A DNA stretch of 64,000 bases, from positions 4,284,435 to 4,348,434 of the forward strand of contig NC_080541.1 in assembly GCF_028640845.1 (NCBI RefSeq). Direction: 5' to 3'. Numbering within the stretch: the first letter of the stretch is position 1; each line of letters opens with the position of its first letter. The translations under genes and the position numbers were made by a program. The DNA is from Ahaetulla prasina. Taxonomy: Eukaryota; Chordata; Lepidosauria; Squamata; Colubridae. Positions 1 through 11,094 of the stretch are shown in pieces. The notes under the pieces were generated by a model that saw only the letters and a program-made list of their open reading frames with translations, searched no databases and was not told where the DNA came from.

Positions 1-243
1 AGCCGAATAGATCTCTCCGGATTCCACCACTGCTCTGAGCTCCTTTCCAGCCCTGTGCTTCTAAGAGTCTATGAGTTAACAAAACACATTAATGGGTTTC
101 GTAACCTCATTAATGTGTTAATATGGTTCCCAGACCAAGAAATCATCTTATCATTTGATTCACACAATGGTTGGCTTTCATAGCATGTAGAACCCCCCCC
201 ACACACACACACACACCTAAAATATATTTCTGCTCACAGAGAA

Positions 244-620
244 TCCTTGACTTGCAGCCGTTCATTTAGTGACCATTCAAAGTTACAGCAGGACTGGAAA
301 AAAAATGACCATTTTTCACACTTAACAACCATTGCGGCATTCCCAAAGTCACACAATCAAAATTTGGACGCTTGACACAACTGGTTCATATTTATGACAG
401 CTGCAGCCTCCTGGGATCAAGTGATCGTCTTTGGTGACCTTCTGACAAGCAAAGTCAATGGGTTCACTTAACAACGGTGTGACTGATTTAATGCCCGCGG
501 TGATTCACTTAATAGATGTGGCAAGAAAGGTCATAAATTGGGGCAAAATTCACTTAAGAATTGTCTTGCTTCCCAACAGAAATTGCGGGCTCAATTGTGG
601 TCATAAGTAGAGGACTACCT
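244..620 (-). mobile_element. Palindromic DNA element, CAGGTAGTCC family, copy 1
   Basis: A reverse-oriented copy of a roughly 370-base repeat present at least 12 times in this window. Shared landmarks: ends close to CAGGTAGTCCTCGACTTAC and its complement, runs such as GTTAAGTGAATCTGGCTTCC, and a centre near GATCACGTGACC. The two ends are inverted repeats, and several copies sit between TA dinucleotides. This suggests a non-autonomous Tc1/mariner-type element; the superfamily is a tentative inference. Confidence 0.75.
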
Positions 621-630
621 CTAATTGGAT

Positions 631-646
631 GCATTTTGCGTGTTTC
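631..646. repeat. L1 target-site duplication, left copy
   Basis: GCATTTTGCGTGTTTC, identical over 16 bases to 5149-5164. It directly precedes the poly-T that marks the 3' tail of the minus-strand L1. Confidence 0.93.
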
Positions 647-798
647 TTTTTTTTTTTTTTTTTTTAGTTGTCAACTCTCTTTTTTTTTTTTATTATTATT
701 ATTATTATTTTTTTTTGCAACAAACAAACAAAAAGAAAATACATTATTACACCCTTGTGCTATACATAAAAGGAAGATTTGGGTCTTCGGATATATCC

Positions 799-3700
799 TC
801 ATGATTGCCAAAATCCACGTTCTCGAGGTACAGGTACTGAAGCGTCCAATGTTCCAAGCGCAAAGTCCACAAATGGTTTCCAAGTCTTCCAGAAAATATC
901 TTCTTTATACACACCACTTCTAATTTTAATATCACATGTCATTTTATCATTTAAAGCTAATTTCCACATTTCAGAATTCCACTCTTCTATTCTAAAAATC
1001 ACATCTAGTTTCCAATATCTAGCTATTATAATTCTACCTATTATAATCATAATTCTAATCAATTCTTTTCATATTTTGTTAATTCTATTTCCTTAATTAC
1101 CAACAATAATATAGTTTCCACTCTCAATGTTATTACTTTCCCCATCATTTCAAATATCATTTTCTCCAATTGTTGCCAAAACTTTTAACCTTATCACAAT
1201 TATACCACATATGTTCATAAGTCCCCAATTCCATCTCACATCTCCAACATTTTTACTAGTTTTTATCCATTTGTGACAATCTTACTGGAGTCAAATACCA
1301 TTTCAAACAACTTTATAATTGTGCTCTTTAATCCTTATAGATAAAGTTCTCATAATTCTACTCTTCCAATTCACATTCCAATCTGATTCTGGTATTTCAA
1401 TATTAAGATCTTTTTCCCAATTTGTCCTCATCACTCTTTGTAATTTTTCATCAGAATTTATAATCTTATAAACCCTACTAACGAGTCCCTTTAGCCCAAT
1501 TTCATCTTTCATAATCCGAGATACTAAATATTCAAATTCAGTTTCACATCTATTTATCGAATAATTTTCCTTTAGTTTTTTTGTCCATTTTTCTATCTGT
1601 ATTTTTTCAAACCAACTTAACCCTAATTTTTCAATAATTTCTTTATTCCTCCTTTCATTTCCCATAACTTTTATCCAATCTCTAATAATTTCTATATTTT
1701 CCTCTTTAATCACTTCATTACGTTTTATATTATTTTTAATCGGCCAAATTCCAGTTGTCTCCCCCAAAAAGATTATATCCGGAATTAAAATTTTAACAAA
1801 TTTGTTCCACATTTTACTTAATCCTTTAACCAATAACTTCTACTTACACATTTTAAATTTGCTTTATCTAAAACCACCTTGATCCAAATTTCTCTATATC
1901 CTTAACTCTAAATCTCTCCAATAATTATCTTCACCTTTAAGTATTTTTACCACTATCCGGATACCATACGCACAGTAATAATTAAATAATTTGGGGATTC
2001 CTAATCCACCTTCCTTTTGATTTTGATACCACATTTTCTTCACTAATCTGGGTCTTTTGCCACCATTGCAAAATTTATCCAGTTTTTTCTGATATCCTTC
2101 AATATCTTTCTCTGTCAAATTTAGTGGTAGCATCTCGAATAAAAAGTTGAACTTGGGCAGCAACATCATCTTACACATTGCAATTCTACCAAACCAAGAC
2201 AACTTTAAAATTTTATATTTATCTATCTTCTTCTCAATTTCGTTAATCACCACATCATAATTAAGTTTTTCAATTCTTTAACCTTAAGTGAAAGCACTAT
2301 ACCCAAATATTTCAATGTGTTTTTAATCCTTATCCCAAATTGCTCTTGCATATTCTCAGACTCATTACCATTACTATCCATCAATAATTCTGACTTTGAC
2401 CAATTTACTTTCAATCCTGTCATTTCTTCAAATTCTATCAAATGCTTATATATCTTTTCAGATCTTTCTCTACATTTTCAAAATAATTAAAGTATCATCC
2501 ATACAAATTTATCTTATACCCTTATATCCTTCTAATTCTTCATCTTTTCTATCATTTTGTCAATATTTCCATAGCCAATAAAAATAATGTTGGGGACAGG
2601 GACATCCTTGTCTCGTACCAGCTTCTAATTTTATCTCTTCAGTTAATATTCCATTCACCTTCACTCTTGCACTGCTCTTTTGGTACAATTTTGAAATAAC
2701 ATGTATAAACTTATTACCAAAGCCTAAAGCCTCCACAATTACTTTAATTGTTTCCCATTGTACAGAATCAAAAGCTTTAAAAATATCCAATGATACTATA
2801 CCAATTTTATCACCATTATATTCAGCTACATCTATAATATTTAATACTCTTCTAACAATATCACTCATGTATCTACCCTTCACAAAACCTACTTGATTAT
2901 AACTTATATATCTATCTATAAATCTATTTAATCTATTACTTATAATAGCAGTAAATATCTTTGCATCCTGATTAATTAAAGAAATGGGCCGATAGGACTC
3001 AATCCTTTCTAAATCTTTATCTGGTTTAGGAATTAGGGATATCACCGTTCTATTCCATGACGAAGGTACTTCCCCACCATGTAATATTCCATTGAATAAT
3101 TTTTGCAGTCTTGGTATTATTAATTCTTTAAATTCTTTATAAAACTCAACAGGTAATCCATCCTCACCTGGAGCTTTCCCTAATTTTAATTTTTGTATTA
3201 TTCCATTAATCTCATCTTGTGTTATATCTTCTTCCATCAATTCCTTATATGTTTGATCAATTTTCACCACATACTTTTCTAAATAACTCTGCAATTTTCC
3301 CCGATTAATTGATTTCTTTGAATATAGATTCTGAAAAAAGTTTCTAACCACTTCACATTTCTCTAATTTTATAACATCTTATACCTCTATCATCTATCAA
3401 AACTCCAATTTCTCTCTTCTCTCTTTTATCTTTCGCCATCTTTGCCAATAATTTAGAATTTCTATTACTAAATTCAAAAAAATTCCTATTTAAAAATCTC
3501 AAATTTCTTTTTACTAACTCTGTATCTTCTTCTATCATTTTATTTCTTAACATATTAAGCTCCTGAAGAATTTTTTTTCTTTAGTAAGCAAAATTGATTT
3601 TCCAATTCTTTAATCTGATTTTATCTCTTTCCATTTTAATTTTATAATTTTTATATTTCCTACTTGATAATTTAATACTCTCCTCTAAACACCGCTTTCA

Positions 3701-4551
3701 TCGCATCCCAAACAATTTCAAATTTAACCTCCCGTTATCATTTAATCTCCAACTTTCCTCCAATTTTTAAGTATCCATTTTTATCCTTTTCATTTTATAC
3801 AATTTCTCGTCATATCTCCAATAGCTTCTTTTTCTCAAAATTACATTCTAACTCCACCATAACATCTGCATGATCAGAATCTTTCAAAATTCCCACATCT
3901 ACCTTATCCACATTATTCAACAAATCTTTAGAAAGAAAAATATAATCAATTCTAGAATATGTATTATATATCTTAGAAAAAAAAGTGTATACTCTCTCAA
4001 TTCCTTTAACCTCTCTCCACACATCAACCACGCCGTTTCGAAGCATCCACATATTTAAAATCCCCAGTTTATTTGCTCCCCCACCGCCGGTGGGATTAGT
4101 ACTGTCTATTTTATCTCTGATTAAATTAAAATCCCCAGCCACAATTACTTTCCTACACTTTCATTCTCCAAAATTTTTGTTATTTTTCAAGAAATTCTCT
4201 TTGTTTTTCATTCAGTAAATATAAATTAACAAGTGTCACTTTTTCCTCATTAAGATTTCCAACAATTATTACATATCTTCCATCTTCATCCAAAATTACC
4301 TTATGTTTTTCAAAGTACACCCTATCTGATATCAGTGTTGCAACTCCTCTAGCTTTTGAAGTTCCAAATGCTTTTTCATATATTTGCATACCTTTTATAT
4401 ACATTCTATTTGAATCTTCAGATTTCTGATGAGTTTCTTGTAAAAATAAAATGTCTGGTAAATCCCTTTTAATCTTAAGCTCCAATCTTCTTCTTTTAAT
4501 CTGATTCCCTGTACCCTTCACATTCCATGACATTATTTTTATAACTCCCAT
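799..4551 (-). pseudogene. L1 ORF2 remnant (endonuclease and reverse transcriptase)
   Basis: ORF2 starts MGVIKIMSWNVKGTGNQIKR, the L1 endonuclease N terminus. It continues with ILFLQETH, the AGDFNLI nuclease block and SRIDYIF...DSDHADV. The reverse-transcriptase part includes GEDGLPVEFYKEF, LIPKPDKD, YRPISLINQDAK, QVGFVKGR, SLDIFKAFDSVQW and GTRQGCP. The frame is broken in at least six places. The YADD region near 2490-2510 has lost bases (DNA still reads ...TTGTATGGATGATACT). The C-terminal part ends at 799. The copy cannot be autonomous. Many breaks are single-base, consistent with neutral decay. Confidence 0.92.
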
Positions 4552-4783
4552 TTAAAATATAAATTTTTTAATCCTATCCCCGCATCTTCCTTTCTGTGCC
4601 CCCCACCACCCGACATTAAACTACCATATAAACAACAATAAGAAAACAGAAAAAAAACAAAAAACAAAACAAACAATAAAGTACAAACAATCTTCTTCCC
4701 CCACATCCTCATCGGTTTCGCCTCTATAAAGAGAATGGGGGAGAGGGGACGTGCCAATGCCCGGGGCACTTCTTTCGGGCTGT

Positions 4784-4925
4784 CTATTTAAATTCATCAC
4801 TCAAAAAAAAAGATAGCGATGACCCGCATTCAGCTTCATATTTTCCAAGACTCTTATCTGCTTCTTTTCCTACTGTATCCTCACGACTCTTCTTCTGTTC
4901 TGTTCTGGAATTAAATACAATTGGA
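4784..4925 (-). pseudogene. L1 ORF1 C-terminal fragment
   Basis: Minus-strand reading ends KYEAECGSSLSFFLSDEFK and TAG, about 235 bases before the ORF2 start. Position and charged composition fit an ORF1 C terminus. It is cut off where the inverted segment begins. Confidence 0.6.
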
Positions 4926-5148
4926 GGCCACCACAACAATTGAAATTTTTCTATAAAGGAAGGATGCGTACAATCACCCCAGATATAGATGCATTATTAT
5001 ATTTACGGGAGCTTGGACTGATTGAGATGGAGGATTTAATGGAGATAAAAGATCAAATGCTTCAGATGGGTGGAACATACGTGGAAACATCAATCTCAGA
5101 AGAAGAAAAAGGGGCTATTGGAGGGCAAGACTCCAAAGGGTTAAAGAG

Positions 5149-5164
5149 GCATTTTGCGTGTTTC
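5149..5164. repeat. L1 target-site duplication, right copy
   Basis: GCATTTTGCGTGTTTC, identical to 631-646. Confidence 0.93.
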
Positions 5165-6376
5165 AAACTTACTGTGTTCCCCTTCTTGCTACTTCTACTG
5201 CCAGCCCCATTCTTAATGGTCTGATTGGCATCATCATTATACACTTCCTGAAAAAATGAAGTCTCCCATTCATTATGCAAAACTACATAATGAGCAACAC
5301 ACCCTGACGTGGTTCCAACTTGTCCAGGAATCAATCAAAAAATGAGTTTGAGAAGAATCCTTGAGCCCCAGATTCACCGCCAACATGCTGAAAGAGTTCC
5401 TTTCTTTGGAGGTTCCAGTTTTTGGAAAAGTGACAATGTGGGATCTAACTTTCCCACAATAACAAACATGACACAGTAGCTGTCAACCATCTATCCTTGT
5501 AGACTCCAGAGTACATGATGTGCTACCTGGCATAACTTATGGGCCACAGTATTTCTCTCTTGTCTTCACATGCAGAAGTCAACCTGGTTGGCAGGTGACT
5601 CTTACTGATACTTTAGGAGGACAAGAGGCAGAACGTGTGGGTGGAGTCTAGAGAAGACTTACCCTAGAATCATTATGTGTCCACAAATGTTCCAAGTCCA
5701 GCTTCCCTTGAATTCTGTTGACTTTTCTCTATTGCCATTTGAATGTTGACTGTTATAGGCTTCAGCATTAAATCTTCTTAACTGGAACTTAACATGCACT
5801 CCAGGTTCTTTAGGTCTGACATTAAACTAGTCAACTAATGGTCAGCACTAAATTGGCAGTAGTTAACACTCAACAGAATTGAATTGGACCATTTGTGGAG
5901 ACGTAATGATTCTAAGCTAAGTCCTCTCTTGACTCCGACTCCAGGATCTGCCTCTTCTTCTCCTACAGGTACCTTGCTAAAAGGACAGGATCCCCTACAA
6001 GAAGTGAGGATATTAAGTTAACCTGAAGACACGCATGTTACTCATACTTACCACTATTTCCCACTACCTAATATCTGTTGCCTGAGGCACCCATGTCATT
6101 CTGGGAATGTAAAATTACAAGAACCCTCAGCCCAGCTCAGTAATTAAAAAATCCCTCCTGTTACAATATGGAACTCTTGACATTTGTTGCAGTGTAGCAT
6201 AATCTGACAGGTCACTATTACATCCTCTTTAGCCCAATGATAGAGATGTATCAGTAGCAAGTTTTGCTAATTCAGGTTTCAAGTGTTTTAAGTGTTGGGT
6301 CCTCTTCTATCCTCTCTTCTTGCAATGGTATGTGGAAAGGCAATTGGGAGACAGAGTGAAGAGACACTACCAAAGG
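5165..6376. other. Unassigned intergenic stretch
   Basis: About 1.2 kb downstream of ADGRB1 with no convincing coding frame or known repeat recognised. Confidence 0.5.
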
Positions 6377-6685
6377 AACAGTTACAGGGGTGGGATTCAG
6401 ACAGTTCGAGTGAACCGGATGTTCATTTTAATCTGGTTCACCGAACCGGTTGTTCCAAGGACTGGATGACCCCGCCAACCCCACCCCACCCTCCCAGGAG
6501 TCTCCACGTAGTGCAGGGCACACATGGAGGATCTGGGAGGGCAAAAGATGGGCTTACCATAAGTACCAAAAGTCTGGAAACGGGCCTGTTTCCAGCCTCT
6601 GGAGGGCCTGCGGAACTCAGGGGAGGCCGTTTTTGCCCTCTCGGAGGCTTGAGAAAAGCCTCTGGAGCCTGGGGAAGGCAAAAAA

Positions 6686-7484
6686 GGGCCTCTGGTGGCT
6701 CAACAGGTTAATGCAGTCTGTGTCGTGTCCCACTCCTCCGCTGACGACCGGGTCAGGGAAATCCGAATCAGGCATGCCTCTGCAGCTCTGCCAAAGTCCT
6801 AGCAAAGTTCTCAAGGCAGGCAGGAGACCAGAAAGTGACTTCAGCAAGATATGTTAGACTTTGCCTGACTCAGAGAATGCCAGAAAGCAGATCCTTTATA
6901 TAGGCCATGGGGTGTGGCTCCATGACTCAGCACTTATCCAGGCCTGCCCCTCCCTTCCTTCTGTCGCCGCCGCCTATCAATTCTTCTGAAGCGAGGGTCA
7001 CTCCAGTCTGCAGCTGTTGGTAATTGACCTCCCTCAGGCTCACATGCTGTGGGGGAGGGGGAGGGGTCTAGTTGCTCCGTTTGCCTGGGCATGGAGCCAG
7101 AGCTGGGGGCTGGAGGTACTTCTTCCTCCTCAGCCTGTCTGGGCATGGAGCCAGGGCTGGGGCTGGGAGGCATACTAGGACATTCCTCAGCGTTCGGAAG
7201 CAGATAAGAAGGCCCCAGCTGCGGTGAAAGCGGGCGAGACACAACAGTCTGTTATTAACAGCAGCTGCTTGCAATTACTGCAGGTTCAAGTCCCACCAGG
7301 CCCAAGGTTGACTCAGCCTTCCATCCTTTATAAGGTAGGTAAAATGAGGACCCAGATTGTTGGGGGGGGCAATAAGTTGACTTTGTATATAATATACAAA
7401 TGGATGAAGACTATTACTTAACATAGTGTAAGCCACCCTGAGTCTTCAGAGAAGGGCGGGATATAAATGCAAATTAAAAAAAAA
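6686..7484 (+). mobile_element. tRNA-derived SINE with L2-type tail, split by an LTR
   Basis: Head GGGCCTCTGGTGGCTCA (tRNA A-box-like) is at 6686-6720. After the LTR it resumes with GCAGGTTCAAGTCCCACC (B-box-like), a CORE-like middle (GGTAGGTAAAATGAGGACCC) and the tail CCGAGTCTTC-type/GGGCGGGATATAAATGC plus A-run. Seven further copies are in the window. Confidence 0.9.
6721..7246 (-). mobile_element. Solo LTR, family A, copy 1
   Basis: A 526-base LTR, TGTTGTGTCT...GGACACGACA on the minus strand, flanked by a perfect 5-base duplication GTCTG. TATATAAAGG promoter box at about 6894-6903. No internal retroviral/retrotransposon region, hence solo. The five-base duplication fits Ty3-type or ERVL-like integrases; superfamily not assigned. 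A frame is open from LTR base 5 for about 102 codons (7242-6934). Confidence 0.9.
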
Positions 7485-7860
7485 TGGGCCTACTGGAAGT
7501 ACAGGAAGTCTGGAAATGGGCCCATTTCTGGCCTCCAGAGGGCCTCCAGCACCCAGGGGAGACTGTTTTTATCCTTCTTGAAGCTCAAGGAAAGCCTCCG
7601 GAGCCTGGGGAGGGAAAAAGATCCCCCCAGCCATGGTGCAGGAGCCCGAGTAGGCCAGGCCTCCACGGCCATGCCCACCCAGCAACCTGGCAGCGAACCA
7701 ATTGCTGAAATTTTTCAATCCCATCCCTGAACAGTTAGATAAGAGATGACATAGCCTGTAGTTACATAGTGGGTGGGTCGAGAAGCTCTGAAGAAGTCCT
7801 CCCAAGTTTTTTAAGTTGTAAAGGAACTGTTAGCCTCTCCAGGTAAACCAGAGTGGAAAC

Positions 7861-7920
7861 AGACTACAGAACGCCAGCGTTGGAAGGGACCTCGGAGGTC
7901 TTCTAGTCCAACCTCACTTA
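7861..7920 (-). mobile_element. CR1 LINE 3' end fragment
   Basis: Carries the CR1 3' signature GTTGGAAGGGACCT...GAGGTCTTCTAGTCCAAC. Confidence 0.8.
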
Positions 7921-7929
7921 GAACTGCGT

Positions 7930-8295
7930 CGCTTGCGGTCAGACCTAGATATTGCATACAAAATGATACGTAGTAATGCTTTACCTGCAAATGATTTTTT
8001 TCCTCCTGTTTTAATTGCAATAACACGTGCACCAACAACCACTTTAAACTCGATGTAAATCGTTCTAGACTTGACTGTAAAAACATATGATTTCTGTAAC
8101 TGAGTTGTCACAGTCTGGAATGCTCTACCTGATTCAGTTGCCTCAGCTACAAATTTTCACAGTTTCAATCACAAATTGACCTCCGTGGACCTTACTTCAT
8201 ACTTAAGTGGTCAGTAGAGAGGGCCTGAATAAGTGCACTAATGTACCTATCGTCCCTGTCGTTGTATTTTTGTTCCCTTCTCCTTGTTCTCATTT
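7930..8295 (+). mobile_element. LINE 3' fragment, same family as 11100-12040
   Basis: Shares the degenerate C-terminal coding stretch and the 3' end (ATGTACCTATCGTCCCTGTC..TTGTTCCC) with the copies at 11100, 42850 and 57466. Confidence 0.65.
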
Positions 8296-8810
8296 TTATT
8301 TTTATTATTATTATTATTTATTAGATTTCTAGACCGCCCTTCTCCCGAAGGACTCAGGGCGGCGTACAGCCAAGATAAAACATAAACCACATACAATTAA
8401 AAATGAATTAAGAAACTTATTATACAGATGGCCGAGAAATTAAAATATTTAAAAATCTAAAAACTCCAATTTAAAACTTAAATAGAATTTAAAATTTAAA
8501 AATCTAGACAATTTAAAAGAAAAGCCTTAAGCCAGCCCCGCGCGAATGAACAGATGTGTTTTAAATTCGCGGCGAAAGGTCCGAAGGTCAGGTATTTGAC
8601 GTAAACCAGGGGGAAGCTTGTTCCAGAGAGTAGGAGCCCCCACAGAGAAGGATCTTCCCCTGGGGGCCGGCAGCCGACATTGTTTGGCGGACGGCACCCT
8701 GAGAAGTCCCTCTCTGTGTGAGCGTACGGGTCGGTGGGAGGCATAAGGTAACAGCAGGCAGTCCCGTAAGTACCCAGGCCCCAAGCCAATTTGTTTGACA
8801 AATTCCAATA
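8296..8810 (-). mobile_element. L2-clade LINE 3' end
   Basis: The minus-strand frame encodes RGRSFSVGAPTLWNKLPPGL and TFRREFKTHLFIRAGLA, the same C terminus as the L2 at 28076-31197. Its 3' end contains ACCGCCCTTCTCCCG in reverse. Confidence 0.9.
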
Positions 8811-8984
8811 AATAAATAAAATAAATAAATAAAAATAAATAAACCCTCCTCTTTGACCTCTGCCTTCTACTGCAACCTATCTCTCGCGATAAGAAGCCAC
8901 AATGCTTATCAAAATGGCAACAGGGGCACCATGACAGTGGGACCATATCAGACGTCATGACACGTGAGACATCACAGCCATTAG

Positions 8985-9229
8985 CAGGTCATGTGGCCGG
9001 CATGACTCAACGCCAAAGGCTCATGGAACGCTGTTACCTTCCCACCAAAGACGGTCCCTATTTTTTCTACTTGCATTTTTTACATGCTTTCGAACTGCTA
9101 GGTTGGCAGAAGCTGGGACAAGTAACGGAAGCTCACCCCGTTACGCAGCACTAGGGATTCGAACCACCAAACTGCCACCCTTTCGATCGACAAGCTCAGC
9201 GCCTTAGCCACTGAGCCACTGCATCCCTT
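8985..9229 (-). mobile_element. Sauria-type SINE, 3' truncated
   Basis: Reverse orientation. Contains GCAGTGGCTCAGTGGCTAAG (tRNA-like head), GGTTCGAATCCCTAGTGC (B box), and the body CCCAGCTTCTGCCAACC...CATGCCGGCCACATGACC. The BovB-like tail is missing. Confidence 0.9.
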
Positions 9230-9236
9230 TTATATA

Positions 9237-9281
<45 letters not shown>

Positions 9282-9594
9282 ATGTATGTATGTATTTATG
9301 TAGGTCTTTGGTTATTTGGGTTTTCTCCCGCCTAAAATTGGAAGTGTCTTGGCAACATTTCAACGAAGTCTCATTCGTCATCTTCAGGCTGGTGTTTACA
9401 GCTTCGTGCTTCTAGGAGCAATGTGTGACCACAGCTGTTTCACACATTGCTCCTAGAAGCATGAAGCTGTAAACACCAGCCTGAAGATGACGAATGAGAC
9501 TTCGTCGAAACGTCGCCAAGACACTTCCAATTTTACATGGGAGAAAACCCGAATAACCAAAGACCTACATACAAACACCCGCGAAAACCTCAGA

Positions 9595-9643
<49 letters not shown>

Positions 9644-9660
9644 TATATGTATGTATATAG
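9230..9660. mobile_element. Inverted dimer of Penelope-type terminal unit (beta), TG and AC arrays at ends
   Basis: Two roughly 150-base arms in inverted order around 9430-9450. Each contains GTAAACACCAGCCTGAAGA and the GAAAC-GTC-type box, and each outer end passes into (TG)n or (AC)n. Shares CACATTGCTCC-AGAAGCA-GAAGCTG with the 3' end of the Penelope-like element at 43676-45560. Confidence 0.8.
9481..9514 (+). ncRNA. Hammerhead-like ribozyme core, beta unit
   Basis: CTGAAGA, one base, stem GACGAA/TTCGTC with loop TGAGAC, then GAAAC and GTC. This fits the CUGANGA - stem II - GAAA - NUH pattern known from Penelope-like elements, except for one extra base before the stem. Activity not demonstrated. 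Confidence 0.5.
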
Positions 9661-10050
9661 GAATGTATCACCAGGACAAGATGAACTAATTCTACTTTAA
9701 GGTAAGGCTACATTAACAGAATCTTGCAAAGCTGAAAGTAGAAACTTCCCGCCACCCCTTTTAACCACTTGATTCATTAGAGTAGATCCTTCAAAAAGTT
9801 TATTTCTGTGACTGTCAGGCCATGGAGGGCTCCTGCCTCTCTTTTCTGACAGATTTCTAGGCAGTGTCTCTTCTCTTTATCCAAGATCATCCACACATTT
9901 CCTTATAAGAGCTTGTAGGGGGTGGGTGGGAGATTTTACGTCTGTACTTGCCAGATTGATGCCAGTCTCTGGGGGTAAACAGATAGGAAACACCAGAAGA
10001 TGAATGGATTGTTCTTTATTGTAAAGAGACGTTGATCAAATCTTGCAAGT

Positions 10051-10450
10051 ACAGTTAGTCCTTGGCTTACGGCCGCAATTCAGCCCAAAATATCCATGGC
10101 TAAGCGAGACGGCTGTTAAGTGAGTTTTGTCTCATTTTCTGACCTTTCTTGCCATGCTCCTTAGCTGAATCACCAGAGTTGTTAAGTCAGCCCCACGGTT
10201 GTTAAGTGAATCTGGTTTCCCCCTCGACTTGGCTTGTCAGAAGGTTGCAAAAGGTGACCTCTATCACGGGACCCCGGGACCCTGCCACAGACATCAATAT
10301 GAATCAGCGTCTGAATTTTGATCACATGACCGTGGGGGATGCCCCAGTGGACGTTAAGCGTGAACATCGGTTGTAACGTCCCTTCTTTCAGTTCCATTGA
10401 AATTACGAAAAGCCCACTAAATGAACTGTTGTAAGTCAAGGACTACCCGC
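10051..10450 (+). mobile_element. Palindromic DNA element, CAGGTAGTCC family, copy 2
   Basis: Starts ACAGTTAGTCCTTGGCTTAC and ends GTTGTAAGTCAAGGACTACC. Same internal landmarks as the copy at 244. Confidence 0.8.
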
Positions 10451-10452
10451 AC

Positions 10453-10799
10453 CAGAGGTGGGTTTCAGCAAGTTCTGACCAGTTCTGGAGAACCGGTAGC
10501 GGAAATTTTGAGTAGTTCGGAGAACCGGTAGTAAAAATTCTGACTGGCCCCGCCCCCATCTATTCTCTGCCTCCCGAGTCCCAGCTGATCAGGAGGAAAT
10601 GGGGATTTTGCAGTATCCTTCCCCTGGAGTGGGGTGGGAATGGAGGTTTTGCAGTATCTTTCCCCTGGAGTGGGGTGGGAATGGAGATTTTACAGTATCT
10701 TTCCCCTACCATGCCCACCAAGCCACGCCCACCAAGCCATACCCCACCCACCAAGCCACACCGACGGAACCAGTAGTAAAAATTTGAAACCCACCACTG
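10453..10799. mobile_element. hAT-type element, CAGTGGTGGGATT family
   Basis: CAGAGGTGGGTTTCA...TTTGAAACCCACCACTG with decayed 8-base duplication ACCCGCAC/ACCTGCAT (6 of 8). It has three tandem repeats of a roughly 40-base unit containing CCCCTGGAGTGGGGTGGG. Inserted in the end of the preceding element. Confidence 0.82.
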
Positions 10800-11094
10800 A
10801 CCTGCATCAAAGTATAATTCTCCTCTACCTCTGTCTCCTTTACAGGTTGAGAAACTAGGGAGGGTTTCTTCCGATCCGGTTGCCCTACCCATTGTCTAAC
10901 TGTAGGCCTTGCGGTCTCTCCTCTGACTGTCCCCTTGTCCAGGCTAGTAAGTATTTTCTCACATGTCTTCAGGAACTGGACATGGAAGCAGGGGAAGAGG
11001 GGAGTTTTCGGGAAAGTTTGTGATAGTCTGTGGGAAGTTAGGACCCACCATTCTCCTAGAAAAAGGGAATATTCTAAGAAATATTAAAAAGGCA

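Larger units (their letters stand above)
647..5148 (-). mobile_element. L1 LINE with inverted 5' end
   Basis: A minus-strand L1 of about 4.5 kb bounded by a perfect 16-base duplication. Its poly-A tail appears as poly-T at 647-665. From right to left it holds the end of ORF1, the inter-ORF spacer, ORF2 and a 3' UTR with an ATT run. The last roughly 210 bases at the right (about 4935-5148) read in the opposite direction. They encode an ORF1-like charged stretch (LLYLRELGLIEMEDLMEIKD) on the plus strand. This layout is expected from twin priming during target-primed reverse transcription. Confidence 0.9.
6385..7729. mobile_element. hAT-type element (CAGTGGTGGGATT family) carrying nested SINE and LTR
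   Basis: Starts CAGGGGTGGGATTCAGA, ends TTTTTCAATCCCATCCCTG, and is flanked by a perfect 8-base duplication AACAGTTA (6377-6384 and 7730-7737). The 8-base duplication and CAG...CTG ends fit hAT transposons. Internal GAACCGG motifs match the other copies of the family. It is interrupted by a SINE which is itself interrupted by an LTR. Confidence 0.88.

Noticed and set aside
4940..5224. 94-codon plus-strand frame as a small host gene
   Set aside because: It ends across the L1 target duplication, and its first part fits an inverted L1 ORF1 segment.
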